A stretch of DNA of 64,000 nucleotides from Pseudomonadota bacterium (GCA_018822105.1 JAHJLB010000051.1:186001-250000); one strand, 5' to 3'; positions 52,675-61,347 are shown, numbered from the stretch's first letter. The notes: generated from the sequence alone by a model not told the origin. Program-made: numbers and translations.

Positions 52675-55101
52675 ATGAAGTCTTTCTTTTCCTGGTCCAT
52701 CCGCACGCACCTGCTGGTGCTGGTGCTCGCGGCAACGGTGCCCGCCATGATCCTGGTCTGGTGGAGCGGCCAGGAATTGCAGCGCCAGTCCGTGGTCCAG
52801 GCCCAGGAAGCCACCAAGCGCCTCGTCCAGGGCATGGCCGACGACCTGGAGCAGGTGGAGGAGAACGCCCGGATGCTCCTGACCACCCTGGCCCAGGTGC
52901 CCACCATCCGCAGGCTGGACCGGAAGGCCTCCACCGAGCTTTTGACCAAGCTGCACAGGCTGCACCCCAGCTACGCCAACCTCTCGCTCATCACCCTGGA
53001 CGCCCACGTCTTCGCCCTGTCCATCCCCTTCAGCGGCGTGGTGGACGTGTCCAAGCGCAAATATTTCCAGGACGTCCTGCGCACGCGGGATTTCTCCGTG
53101 GGCGAGTACGCCGTCTCCTACACCACCAAGCGCCCGGTGCTGCACTTCGCCCACCCCGTGTTCGGAGAGTCGGGCAAGCTCGTCGGCGTGCTCGGGGCCA
53201 CCTTCGACCTCAGCTCCCTGGCCCAGGCCTTCGACGCCGCGGGCCTGCCCGAGGGCTCGGCCATGGCCCTGTCCGACTCGCGCGGGGTGCGCCTGTTCCG
53301 CTACCCCGATCCCGCCAAGTGGGCAGGCAGGCAGGAGCCCCTCGACCTCTGGGGGCAGCTGGCCGGCCTGGGCGAAGAAGGCCTCACCCTGGCCACCGGC
53401 GCGGACGGGGTGCGCAGGCTCTACGCCATGAAGCGGCTGCGCCGCCACAAGGACGACCCGTCCTTCCTGCTGGCCCGGGTGGGCATCCCCGAGGACAAGG
53501 CCCTGGGCGAGGCGCGCCTCATCCAGTCGCGCAACATCGCCTTGACCGGCGTTGCGGCCCTGCTGGCGGCAGTGCTGGCCTGGGTGCTCGGACATTTCGT
53601 CATCATGCGCCGCATGAACCTGCTCATGGGCACCGCCAAGCGCCTGGGCCAGGGCGAGCTCAAGGCCAGGTCCGGCCTGGGGCACCAGGAGGGCGAACTG
53701 GGCGAGCTGGCCGAGGCCTTCGACAACATGGCCCTGGCCATGGAGGTGCGCGAGGCCGAGCGCGTGGAGTTCGAGCAGAAGCTGCGGCACCAGGCCCTGT
53801 ACGACCACCTGACCGGGCTGGCCAACCGCACCCTGGCCATGGACCGCATCCAGCAGGCCCTGGAGCGCTTCAAGCGCCGCGAAAGCGCCTACTACGCGGT
53901 GGTGACCATGGACCTGGACCGCTTCAAGGTCATCAACGACAGCATGGGCCACGCCTTCGGCGATCAGGTCCTGGAGGCCGTGGCCCGGCGCATCGTGAAC
54001 ACCCTGCGCGGCCTGGACACCGTGGCCCGCTTCGGCGGCAACGAGTTCGTCATGCTCATGGAGGAGCTGGCCACCCCGGGCGAGGCCATCCGCATCATCA
54101 AGCGCCTGCGCCAGGCCATCATGGAGCCCCTGCGCATCGGCGGCAACGAGGTGCATACCTCGGCCAGCTTCGGCATCGTGCTCTCCCCCAACGGCTTCGA
54201 GCGCTCCGAGGAGCTGCTCCAGAACACCTCCATCGCCCTGCACCACGTCAAGGCCAGCGGCCGGGGCCGGTTCAAGGTCTTCACCCCGCGCATGCTGGAG
54301 CACGTCCAGGAGCGCATGACCCTGGAGCAGGAGATGCGCCAGGCCCTGGAGCGCGGCGAATTCATCGTGCACTACCAGCCCATCTGGGACCTGGGCAGCA
54401 GGGACATGGTGGGCTTCGAGGCCCTGGTGCGCTGGCAGCACCCCCAGCGCGGCCTGGTGGGGCCGGGCTCCTTCATCTCCCTGGCCGAGGAGACCGGCAT
54501 CATCCTCGACCTGGGCCGCATCGTGCTGGAGCGCGCCTGCTCGGACCTGGCCCAGTGGCGCGCCACGGACCCCTCGTCGCGCAGCCTGACCATGGCCGTC
54601 AACCTGTCCAACAAGCAGTTCATGCAGTTCTCCCTGGTGGAGCAGGTGGCGAGCATCCTGAAGGAGACCGGCCTGCCCGCGGACCGGCTGAAGCTCGAAA
54701 TCACGGAATCCAACATCATGGTCAACGCCGAGAGCGCGCTGGTCATGCTCCACCGGCTCAAGAGCCTGGGCGTGCAGATCAGCATCGACGACTTCGGCAC
54801 CGGGTACTCTTCGCTGTCCTACCTGCAGCGCTTCCCGGTGGACACCCTCAAGGTGGACCGCAGCTTTGTGAGCCGCCTGGGGCTCGACCCGGAAAACCAC
54901 GAGATCGTGCGGGCCATCGTGGCCCTGGCCCACAGCCTGGGGCTCGACGTGGTCGCCGAGGGCGTCGAGGAGAACGAGCAGGCCAACATGCTGCACAAGC
55001 TCGGCTGCGAGTGCGTGCAGGGCTTCTTCTTCTCCCGCCCGCTGGAGCACGCCCACGCGGAGCAGGCCATCGGGCGCATGCGCGAAAACGAGCCGGAATA
55101 G
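52675..55101 (+). CDS. Membrane GGDEF-EAL protein, probable c-di-GMP phosphodiesterase
   Basis: The 808-residue product has an N-terminal helix, a periplasmic Cache-type sensor (about 35-275), a second helix (about 285-310), HAMP, a GGDEF domain (about 375-535) and an EAL domain (about 550-800). The cyclase signature is GGNEF (454-458), with Asn in the metal position, while the inhibitory RxxD (445-448) is kept. The EAL motifs are complete: EALVRW at 582, NLSNKQF, ITESNIM, IDDFGTGYSS, KVDRSF and AEGVE. It likely degrades c-di-GMP, with the GGDEF part as a nucleotide sensor. Confidence 0.92.
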   Translation: MKSFFSWSIRTHLLVLVLAATVPAMILVWWSGQELQRQSVVQAQEATKRLVQGMADDLEQVEENARMLLTTLAQVPTIRRLDRKASTELLTKLHRLHPSYANLSLITLDAHVFALSIPFSGVVDVSKRKYFQDVLRTRDFSVGEYAVSYTTKRPVLHFAHPVFGESGKLVGVLGATFDLSSLAQAFDAAGLPEGSAMALSDSRGVRLFRYPDPAKWAGRQEPLDLWGQLAGLGEEGLTLATGADGVRRLYAMKRLRRHKDDPSFLLARVGIPEDKALGEARLIQSRNIALTGVAALLAAVLAWVLGHFVIMRRMNLLMGTAKRLGQGELKARSGLGHQEGELGELAEAFDNMALAMEVREAERVEFEQKLRHQALYDHLTGLANRTLAMDRIQQALERFKRRESAYYAVVTMDLDRFKVINDSMGHAFGDQVLEAVARRIVNTLRGLDTVARFGGNEFVMLMEELATPGEAIRIIKRLRQAIMEPLRIGGNEVHTSASFGIVLSPNGFERSEELLQNTSIALHHVKASGRGRFKVFTPRMLEHVQERMTLEQEMRQALERGEFIVHYQPIWDLGSRDMVGFEALVRWQHPQRGLVGPGSFISLAEETGIILDLGRIVLERACSDLAQWRATDPSSRSLTMAVNLSNKQFMQFSLVEQVASILKETGLPADRLKLEITESNIMVNAESALVMLHRLKSLGVQISIDDFGTGYSSLSYLQRFPVDTLKVDRSFVSRLGLDPENHEIVRAIVALAHSLGLDVVAEGVEENEQANMLHKLGCECVQGFFFSRPLEHAHAEQAIGRMRENEPE

Positions 55102-55219
55102 GACGGAAGCTTCCGGCCGGAACAGCTCCTCGCCGAAGGGCGCCCCTCGCCTCCCTGAACAGCCCCGCCTGACACGGCACCGCTGGGCCCGCACCCACGC
55201 CTGGCCCCGAAGACGAGCC

Positions 55220-55251
55220 GGGGCCTCCCCGCCGCGCAGCGGAGAGGCCCC
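55220..55251. terminator. Hairpin between convergent GGDEF-EAL and TauE/SafE genes
   Basis: A perfect 8-bp stem (55220-55227/55244-55251) with an internally paired loop lies between the two convergent stops. There is no T run on either side. Confidence 0.45.
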
Positions 55252-55273
55252 TGGCGTTTCCGTCGCGGGCGGC

Positions 55274-56248
55274 TCAGCCGAGGAAGTCGCGCACGTACTT
55301 GAGGGCCAGGAACACGATGAGCGTGGAGAGCATCCACTTGATGTAGCGCGCGGGGACGAACTTCTGGCAGCGCGCGCCCAGGTACATGCCGGCCATGCCG
55401 CCGATGCCGAAGAGGAAGCCCAGGAGCCAGTCCGGGGCCACGGACATGGTCGGGTAGAAGGGCGCGATACATTGGTAGAAGGCCACGCCCGCCACCGAGG
55501 TGATGAAGGTGCCCATGAGCGCGGCCCCGGCCACGGTGTACACCGGCAGGCCGAAGAAGGACACGAAGAAGGGCGCGATGATGGCCCCGCCGCCGATGCC
55601 GTAGACCCCGCCCACGATGCCCACGATGAAGGACAGGGAGAGGATGCCGAAGGTCGGCACCTCGTAGGTCTCGCCGTAGAACTCATAGGCGATGCGCGTC
55701 GCGCTGAAGCGCACCACGCGCACGGCGGCCAGGGCCTCGCCATGCGCCTCGCTGGCCTTGGCGCGCTCGCGGAAGCGCGCCACCTGCTCCTGGAAGCGCT
55801 TCTCCGCCGCCTGGGCGGCGGTGAGCCCGCCCGCATTCTTCGGCCCGCGCATCTGCTTGAGGAGGTCCCTGACCATGCGCACGCCGATGTACAAGAGCAC
55901 GGCAGCGGCGAAGAGCTTGAAGTTCCTCGCGTCCGGCAGGTACTGCACGCGCACGATGGCCCCGATGAACACCCCGGGCAGGGTGCCCACGATGACCACC
56001 CAGGTGAGCGGCCAGACCATGCGGCCTTCCTTGATGTAGCGCCAAACGCCGCTGGGGATGGCCACGATGTTGTAGAACTGGTTGGTGGAGCTCACCGAGG
56101 GGTTCACGTAGCCCAGCACGCTCATCTGGAAGGGCAGGAGCAGAAAGGCGCCCGAAACCCCGCCCATGGACGTGAAGAACGAGATGACCAGCGACACCAG
56201 CGGCGGAACCCAGGGCTGAACCTCGATGCCTGCGACGGTAAAGAGCAT
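55274..56248 (-). CDS. TauE/SafE-family anion exporter
   Basis: The 324-residue product has about eight membrane helices with the two TauE/SafE repeats (SFFTSMGGVSGAFLLLPFQ and IVGIVGGVYGIGGGAIIAPFF). A charged cytoplasmic insertion of about 65 residues (about 120-185) separates the halves and is longer than in many relatives. The family exports sulfite, sulfoacetate or similar organosulfur anions. GAGGAGG precedes the ATG at 56248. It is divergent from the TunR-like gene, with a palindrome between them, so molybdate/tungstate or oxyanion-linked control is plausible. Confidence 0.88.
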   Translation of the reverse strand: MLFTVAGIEVQPWVPPLVSLVISFFTSMGGVSGAFLLLPFQMSVLGYVNPSVSSTNQFYNIVAIPSGVWRYIKEGRMVWPLTWVVIVGTLPGVFIGAIVRVQYLPDARNFKLFAAAVLLYIGVRMVRDLLKQMRGPKNAGGLTAAQAAEKRFQEQVARFRERAKASEAHGEALAAVRVVRFSATRIAYEFYGETYEVPTFGILSLSFIVGIVGGVYGIGGGAIIAPFFVSFFGLPVYTVAGAALMGTFITSVAGVAFYQCIAPFYPTMSVAPDWLLGFLFGIGGMAGMYLGARCQKFVPARYIKWMLSTLIVFLALKYVRDFLG

Positions 56249-56300
56249 GGCGGCCTCCTCTGCGGCGGTCCTGGCCTGCGGCCGGCCGCCTGGGTTGCTG

Positions 56301-56324
56301 TCACGAATTAAGTAATTCGAGTGA
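56301..56324. promoter_or_regulatory. Palindromic operator candidate between tauE-like and tunR-like genes
   Basis: CGAATTA-AG-TAATTCG (56304-56319) is a perfect 16-bp inverted repeat flanked by TCA and AGTGA. It lies 56 bases upstream of the TauE/SafE start. Its A/T-rich core stands out in GC-rich DNA. Confidence 0.6.
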
Positions 56325-56374
56325 CAACAAAATAGCCTGCGCCAGGGCAAATGTCATCACAAATTTTCAGCTGA

Positions 56375-56408
56375 CGCAAATCTCTTTGCGCCCCTTGGCA
56401 GGGGGCGC
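56375..56408 (+). promoter_or_regulatory. Two mutually exclusive hairpins upstream of the tunR-like gene
   Basis: CGCAAA/TTTGCG (56375-56380/56385-56390) and GCGCCCC/GGGGCGC (56388-56394/56402-56408) share bases 56388-56390, so only one can form at a time. They may be overlapping operators or an RNA switch. Confidence 0.4.
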
Positions 56409-56463
56409 ATTTGCGGCTATCTTCCGTTGCATGGCAGGCCCTTTGGCCTTTTCGGAGGGACGG

Positions 56464-57552
56464 ATGCTCAAGGCGGCGCGGCGCAAGAAAGAGAGCAGGG
56501 CGATAGGCGCGGATCCCGTCGGCCAGGGCCAGCGGGGCCTGGACGCGGCGCAGCTGTCCGCCCTGGAGCAGGCCTTCCGGTCCTGGGTCGCGGCCTCGCG
56601 CCGCCAGACCGACCGTTTTTCGCGCCAGCGCCTGCTGCTCATCTTCCTGCTGCTGCGCTCCACCGGGGCGCGCCTGGGCGAGGTGCTGGCCCTGGACCCC
56701 GCCCGGGACCTGGACCTGGGCCTCGCGCGCTCCGTGGCCACCTTCCGCTCGGGCGCAGGCGAACGCGAGGCGCCCCTGCCCGCGGACGTGGCCGACGAAC
56801 TGCGTGCAGCCCTGGCCGACGCCGGGCTTCTGGGCAGCCTGGCGGCCGGGGCCGCAGGGCTCTTCGACATGGACCAGGGCCATGTGCGGCGCAAATTCTA
56901 CGAGCGCGCGTGCGAGGCGGGCATCCCGCGCGAGCTGGCCAGCCCCAGCGCGCTGCGGCGCTCCCTGGCCCGCAACCTCGTCAGCCGCGACGTGCCCCTG
57001 CCCGTGGTGCAGCGCCTGCTCGGCCAGTCCTCGGCGGACCTCACCGCCGCCTTCTGCGACTTTTCCGAAGCCGAGGCCGGGCGTATCCTGGAGGACTACC
57101 TGCAGCGCGAGGAGCGCCGCAGGACCAGCGCGCGCAACCGCTTTTCCGGGCAGATCACCCGCGTGCTCCAGGGACCGGTGGTCTGCAGCGTGGAGCTGAC
57201 CAGCCTGGGCGGGTTCACGGTGACCAGCGTGGTCACCCGGGACTCCGTGGAGCGCCTGGGCATCCGGCCCGGCCTGCTGGCCACGGCGGACATCAAGGCC
57301 CCCTGGGTGCAGCTTTCCGCCGGGCCGGAGGAGCCGGTCTCCAGCGCGGCCAACCGCTACCCGGCCGTGGTGCGCCGGGTGCTGGCCCACCCCTCCGACC
57401 CCGTGGCCGCCGAGGTGGTGGCCGAACTGGCCGACGGCACGCGCATGGCCGCGGTCATCACCGGCGAGAGCGCCGGCCGCCTGGGCCTCACCGAGGGCGC
57501 GAAGGTCTGGGTGAGCTTCGGGGCCTTCTCCGTCATCCTCAACCTGGGCTGA
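56464..57552 (+). CDS. tunR: TunR-like regulator: inactive integrase-type DNA-binding domain plus two TOBE domains
   Basis: The 362-residue product has a tyrosine-recombinase-like fold (about 25-215). It keeps Arg70 (TGARLGEVLALD) and Arg165 but has Ser162 for the first catalytic His, Gln188 for the second (LLGQSS) and Phe197 for the catalytic Tyr. It therefore cannot recombine DNA. Two TOBE/Mop domains follow (about 225-290 and 298-362), which bind molybdate or tungstate. This architecture is that of TunR, the tungstate-responsive regulators described in sulfate reducers. GGAGGG lies 4 bases before the ATG. Divergent from the TauE/SafE gene and 14 bases ahead of a radical SAM gene. Confidence 0.85.
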   Translation: MLKAARRKKESRAIGADPVGQGQRGLDAAQLSALEQAFRSWVAASRRQTDRFSRQRLLLIFLLLRSTGARLGEVLALDPARDLDLGLARSVATFRSGAGEREAPLPADVADELRAALADAGLLGSLAAGAAGLFDMDQGHVRRKFYERACEAGIPRELASPSALRRSLARNLVSRDVPLPVVQRLLGQSSADLTAAFCDFSEAEAGRILEDYLQREERRRTSARNRFSGQITRVLQGPVVCSVELTSLGGFTVTSVVTRDSVERLGIRPGLLATADIKAPWVQLSAGPEEPVSSAANRYPAVVRRVLAHPSDPVAAEVVAELADGTRMAAVITGESAGRLGLTEGAKVWVSFGAFSVILNLG

Positions 57553-57566
57553 GCCCGGAGGACCGC

Positions 57567-58607
57567 ATGGCCGCATCCCAACCCCACGAGGCCCGGCTCT
57601 GGAAGCCGCTCAAGGACGCTGCGGCGCAGTGCCGCCTGTGCAGCCACTTCTGCGTCATCAAGCCCGGGGCGCGGGGACTCTGCGGCGTGCGTGAGAACCA
57701 GGACGGCGCCCTGGCCACCCTGGTCTACGCCCTGCCCGCCGCCGTCAACGTGGACCCGGTGGAGAAGAAGCCGCTGTACCACTTCCTGCCCGCGACGCGC
57801 ACCTTTTCCCTGGGCACCATGGGCTGCAACCTGTCCTGCAGCTTTTGCCAGAACGCCACCCTTTCCCAGCCGCCGCGCCTGGGCCAGAAGATCTCCGGCC
57901 ACCGCGCCGAGCCTGCGGAGCTGGTGGCGGCGGCCCTGGACAGCGGTTCCAGAAGCCTCTCCTACACCTACTCCGAACCCACGGTGTTCTTCGAACTGGT
58001 GCAGGACACCGCCCGCCTGGCCCTGGCCAAGGGGCTGAAGAACATCCTGGTCACCAACGGCTTCATGAGTTCGGACTGCCTGGAGGCCCTCGGCCCCGGG
58101 GACGGCGGGCTCGTCCAGGCCGCCAACGTGGACCTGAAGGCCTTTACCGAGGAATTCTACCGCGATCGCTGCGGGGCCAGCCTGGCCCCGGTGCTGAAGA
58201 ACCTGGCCCACATGCGCAGGCTCGGCTGGTGGCTTGAGGTCACCACCCTGGTCATCCCCGGCCTGAACGACGGGCCGGGCGAACTGGCGGACATGGCCGC
58301 CTTCATCCACGCCGAGCTGGGGCCGGACACGCCCTGGCACCTCTCGCGCTTCCACCCGGACTTCAAGATGCTCGACCGGCCCGTGACCCCCCACGAGACG
58401 CTCCTGGCCGCGCGCGAGGCCGGACGCGCCGCAGGCCTGCGCTTTGTCTACATCGGCAACGCCAGCGGCCAGGGCTTCGGCGACACGCTGTGCCCGTCCT
58501 GCAAGGCCGTGGTCATCAGCCGCGCCGGCTTTCAGGCGGAGGTTCTGGGCCTGGCCGAGGGCGGGTGCCGGTCCTGCGGCGCCGGCCTTCCGGGGGTCTG
58601 GGCCTGA
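57567..58607 (+). CDS. amrS: AmmeMemoRadiSam-system radical SAM enzyme
   Basis: The 346-residue product belongs to the PflA-like radical SAM group of the AmmeMemoRadiSam system. It has an N-terminal Cys motif (CRLCSHFCVIKPGARGLCGVR), the AdoMet cluster Cys87-x3-Cys91-x2-Cys94, YTYSEPTVFFELV, and a C-terminal CPSC ... CRSCG zinc-type pair. The reaction is not established. The usual partner genes (Memo and AMMECR1) are not in the window. GGAGG precedes the ATG, 14 bases after the TunR-like gene, so the two are likely cotranscribed. Confidence 0.88.
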   Translation: MAASQPHEARLWKPLKDAAAQCRLCSHFCVIKPGARGLCGVRENQDGALATLVYALPAAVNVDPVEKKPLYHFLPATRTFSLGTMGCNLSCSFCQNATLSQPPRLGQKISGHRAEPAELVAAALDSGSRSLSYTYSEPTVFFELVQDTARLALAKGLKNILVTNGFMSSDCLEALGPGDGGLVQAANVDLKAFTEEFYRDRCGASLAPVLKNLAHMRRLGWWLEVTTLVIPGLNDGPGELADMAAFIHAELGPDTPWHLSRFHPDFKMLDRPVTPHETLLAAREAGRAAGLRFVYIGNASGQGFGDTLCPSCKAVVISRAGFQAEVLGLAEGGCRSCGAGLPGVWA

Positions 58608-58644
58608 GCTTGCCGACAGGCCCCCGGCCGCGTATGCTCAAAAT

Positions 58645-59928
58645 ATGGCCACCCACAAACACATCCAGCCCAACCTCGTGTTCGCCGACGAGTCCGGCAA
58701 CATCTACGACCATCCGGAACTCTTGATGCTCTGCCGCCGGGGCGGCGAACTCACCCCGCCCAGGCCGGACGAGCTGATCCCCCTGCCCGAGGGCAGCGAG
58801 TTCTTCCTGCTGCCGGGCCGCTCCGCCCTGGGGCTGGACCCGGAGACCGGCCAGGTGGAGGAGCTCGAGGAGCTGGCCGTGGCCGTGTTCGCCAGCCCGG
58901 CGCACACCCTCTCGGCCCTGGCCGCCTACAATCCCCGTCCCGGCGCGCCGGTGCTGCCGCTATTCGCATACGGGGCCGTGGGCTTTGCCGAGGGCCGCTT
59001 CTGGGTCTGCGCCCGGCGCGTGGACCAGGACCGCAGGCAGGAATTCGGCAACATCCCGCGCGAGCGCATCGAGAACGGGGCGCGCAAGCTCTTGACCGAG
59101 CTGCCGGGCAACCGCCTGGTGCGCCACCTCACCAGCTGCGCCCTGACCTACGGCTGCCCGGCGGCCAAGAACTTCGCCCTGGGCCGCTTCGAGGCCCCGC
59201 TGCCGACCTCGCGCACGTGCAACGCCCGCTGCGTGGGCTGCATCTCGCTCCAGCCCGAGGAGTCCGGCTTCCCCTCCACCCAGAACCGCATCGCCTTCTC
59301 CCCCACGGAGAAGGAGATCTGCGAGGTCATGCTGCGCCACCAGGCCAAGGAGAAGCGGGCCATCCTGTCCTTCGGCCAGGGCTGCGAGGGCGAGCCCCTC
59401 ACCGAGGCCGCGCGCATCGGCAAGGCCGTGGCGGCCTTCCGCAAGGCCGGGGGCAGGGGCACGGTGAACATCAACACCAACGCCAGCCTGCCCGCCACCC
59501 TGCCCGAACTGGCCAGGGCCGGGGTGGACAGCGTCCGCGTGAGCCTGAACAGCGCGCGCCAGATCCCCTACGACATTTACCACCGACCCAACGGCTACGC
59601 CTTCGCCGACGTGCTGGAGTCCATCCGCACGGCCAAGGGCCTGGGGCTCTTCGTGTCGCTGAACCTGCTGTACTTTCCCGGCCTCACGGACTGCGAGGCC
59701 GAATGGGACGCGCTTTCGGCCCTGGTGGAGGACACCCGGCTGGACTTCATCCAGCTGCGCAACCTGAACCTGGACCCGGAGCTGTACCTGGGGCTGATGA
59801 AGGACGTGGATTTCGGCCCGTGCATGGGCCTGGCGAACTTCTTGAAGCGCCTGAAGAAGACCAGCACCTGGCTGGACTTCGGCTACTTCAACCCGTACCT
59901 GGACAAGAGCGCCCCGGCAACGGGCTGA
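58645..59928 (+). CDS. Radical SAM protein of unknown substrate
   Basis: The 427-residue product has an N-terminal domain of about 185 residues without recognisable family. A radical SAM core follows with the cluster Cys192-x3-Cys196-x2-Cys199 (RTCNARCVGC), the GE-like FGQGCEGEPL and SVRVSLNSARQIPYDIYHR. It lacks the C-terminal auxiliary-cluster cysteines of SPASM proteins. The product is unknown. It follows amrS by 37 bases and ends 36 bases from the convergent LysR gene, with no terminator visible. Confidence 0.87.
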   Translation: MATHKHIQPNLVFADESGNIYDHPELLMLCRRGGELTPPRPDELIPLPEGSEFFLLPGRSALGLDPETGQVEELEELAVAVFASPAHTLSALAAYNPRPGAPVLPLFAYGAVGFAEGRFWVCARRVDQDRRQEFGNIPRERIENGARKLLTELPGNRLVRHLTSCALTYGCPAAKNFALGRFEAPLPTSRTCNARCVGCISLQPEESGFPSTQNRIAFSPTEKEICEVMLRHQAKEKRAILSFGQGCEGEPLTEAARIGKAVAAFRKAGGRGTVNINTNASLPATLPELARAGVDSVRVSLNSARQIPYDIYHRPNGYAFADVLESIRTAKGLGLFVSLNLLYFPGLTDCEAEWDALSALVEDTRLDFIQLRNLNLDPELYLGLMKDVDFGPCMGLANFLKRLKKTSTWLDFGYFNPYLDKSAPATG

Positions 59929-59964
59929 TCAGGCCCAGCCGACACAGGCGGCCAGCGGCAATCC

Positions 59965-60960
59965 TCAGCAGCAGCGCGCCGTTGCGCCTCCCTCCGGCGC
60001 GCCCTCCGGCGTGCTGGGCAGCAGCTCCACGGGCTTGCGCACGGCCTCGGCCCCGCTCATGAGCTGCTCCCGCACCAGGTCCATGAAGACCGCAAGCGGC
60101 GGGGACAGCCATTTGTCCTTGTGCCGCAGCATGAGCACCATGGTCTCAAGCCGGCCCCCTCCGTCCCCCTCCTCGCCCGTGGTCCAGGGCAGCGCCTTCA
60201 GCCGCCCGGCGGCCACATCCCGGCGCACGGCCAGCTCCGGCAGGATGCTCAGGCCCAGCCCGTTCATGACGCAGCCGCGCAGGGCCGCGGCGCTGGAGAA
60301 CTCCACCCCGGCGGCCACCTGCACCCCGGCCTCGGCCAGCAGGTGCTCGAACATCTTGCGGTAGGAGCAGTCCGCGGCCGAGAGCACCAGCGTCTCGCCC
60401 TGCAAGTCTTGTGGCCCCACGGCCTCAAGCGCCGCCAGGCGGTGCCCCGGCGCGGCCACCAGCACAAGGGGCTCCACGCCCAGGGCCTCCACCGCCAGGT
60501 CCCCGGCGCGCACGCTGTCGGCCATGAGGAAGGCCAGGTCCGTGACGCCCTGGCGCAGGTCCTTCTCCAGCCCTTCCAGGGTGCAGGCCGTGAAGCCCAG
60601 CTTGACCTGCGGGTAGCGCTGGCGGAAGCTCCTGATGATGCCGCCCATGCGCCAGGCGCAGAGGGACTCCGGCACGCGCACGGTGAGCGAGCCGCGCATC
60701 TCGGACTCGCCGGCCATCCAGGCCCGGGTCTCGTCCTCCAGGTCCAGCATCTTGGCGGCGTAGTCGCGCAGGCGCTCCCCGCAGGGGGTCAGGGCCACGC
60801 GCCGGCCCAGGCGCTCGAAAAGCCGCACGCCGAGGTCCCCCTCCAGGGCGGCGATGCGCGCCGACACCGTGGACTGGGCCGCGTGCACCTCCGCCGCCGC
60901 GCGGTGGAAGCTCAAATGCCGGGCCACCGCCACAAAGGTCCGCAGGTCCCGCAGCTCCAT
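59965..60960 (-). CDS. LysR-family transcriptional regulator
   Basis: The 331-residue product has the N-terminal winged helix (about 1-60: LRTFVAVARHLSFHRAAAEVHAAQ is the recognition region start, split here by context) and a type II effector domain (about 90-300). It ends in a Cys pair (ARCC). It is divergent from the DGC/C_GCAxxG_C_C/MBL genes, and a T-N11-A palindrome lies in the shared intergenic region, so it very likely controls them. The effector is unknown. Confidence 0.92.
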   Translation of the reverse strand: MELRDLRTFVAVARHLSFHRAAAEVHAAQSTVSARIAALEGDLGVRLFERLGRRVALTPCGERLRDYAAKMLDLEDETRAWMAGESEMRGSLTVRVPESLCAWRMGGIIRSFRQRYPQVKLGFTACTLEGLEKDLRQGVTDLAFLMADSVRAGDLAVEALGVEPLVLVAAPGHRLAALEAVGPQDLQGETLVLSAADCSYRKMFEHLLAEAGVQVAAGVEFSSAAALRGCVMNGLGLSILPELAVRRDVAAGRLKALPWTTGEEGDGGGRLETMVLMLRHKDKWLSPPLAVFMDLVREQLMSGAEAVRKPVELLPSTPEGAPEGGATARCC

Positions 60961-61041
60961 GCCAACCTCCTGTTCTGATATCCGGACGTTCCGCCACCGG
61001 GAATTCTTGATCGCCAGGCCCGATCGGCCGCATCGAATCTA

Positions 61042-61079
61042 ATCGTTGGACACGATCGCTAGCTGTTTATATTCAGCTA
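61042..61079 (+). promoter_or_regulatory. Promoter with LysR-box and second palindrome
   Basis: ATCGT-TGGAC-ACGAT (61042-61056) is a perfect palindrome of the LysR T-N11-A type (T61043, A61055) and overlaps a -35 TTGGAC (61046-61051). A -10 TATATT (61068-61073) lies 16 bases on. It sits inside a second perfect palindrome, TAGCTG-N8-CAGCTA (61060-61079). Confidence 0.6.
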
Positions 61080-61239
61080 CACAGATCAAATGGCGGTGTC
61101 AACGAGAGGCCTGCCAGCTTTGCTGGCGGCGGGTTCCGCGCCCGCATCCACGGCGGCGGCAACGGCAGCAGCAACGGCGGCGGCAACGGTCCCGGCGCAA
61201 GAAAGCCCAGGGTCCGCGTGGCCTGCTGGGCATCAGGCC

Positions 61240-61347
61240 AACGCTTGCGCCAACGGTTTCGGCAACGGTTTCGGCAACGGTTTCGGCAACAATTTCGCCA
61301 ATGGTTTCGGCAACGGTTTCGCCGGCGGTTTCGTCCTCGGTGCGGCC
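61240..61347. repeat. Array of about nine 12-bp tandem repeats
   Basis: Units with consensus AACGGTTTCGGC run from 61240 to 61347: three perfect copies at 61252-61287 and diverged copies on both sides. They translate as Asn-Gly-Phe-Gly in the frame of the downstream gene. A GGCAAC-rich stretch at about 61150-61195 precedes the array. Confidence 0.85.

Noticed and set aside
52651-55836. A very long minus-strand open frame opposite the GGDEF-EAL gene
   Set aside because: It is a composition effect of GC-rich DNA. Its translation is low-complexity (Gly, Ala, Val, Leu, His) and has no family features, while the plus strand encodes an intact multidomain protein.
56464-57552. Active site-specific recombinase marking a mobile element
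   Set aside because: The catalytic Tyr and both His are replaced, TOBE domains are attached, and no attachment repeats or cargo are present.
61240-61347. CRISPR-like array
   Set aside because: The 12-bp units are head to tail without spacers and no cas genes are nearby; it is a simple tandem repeat.
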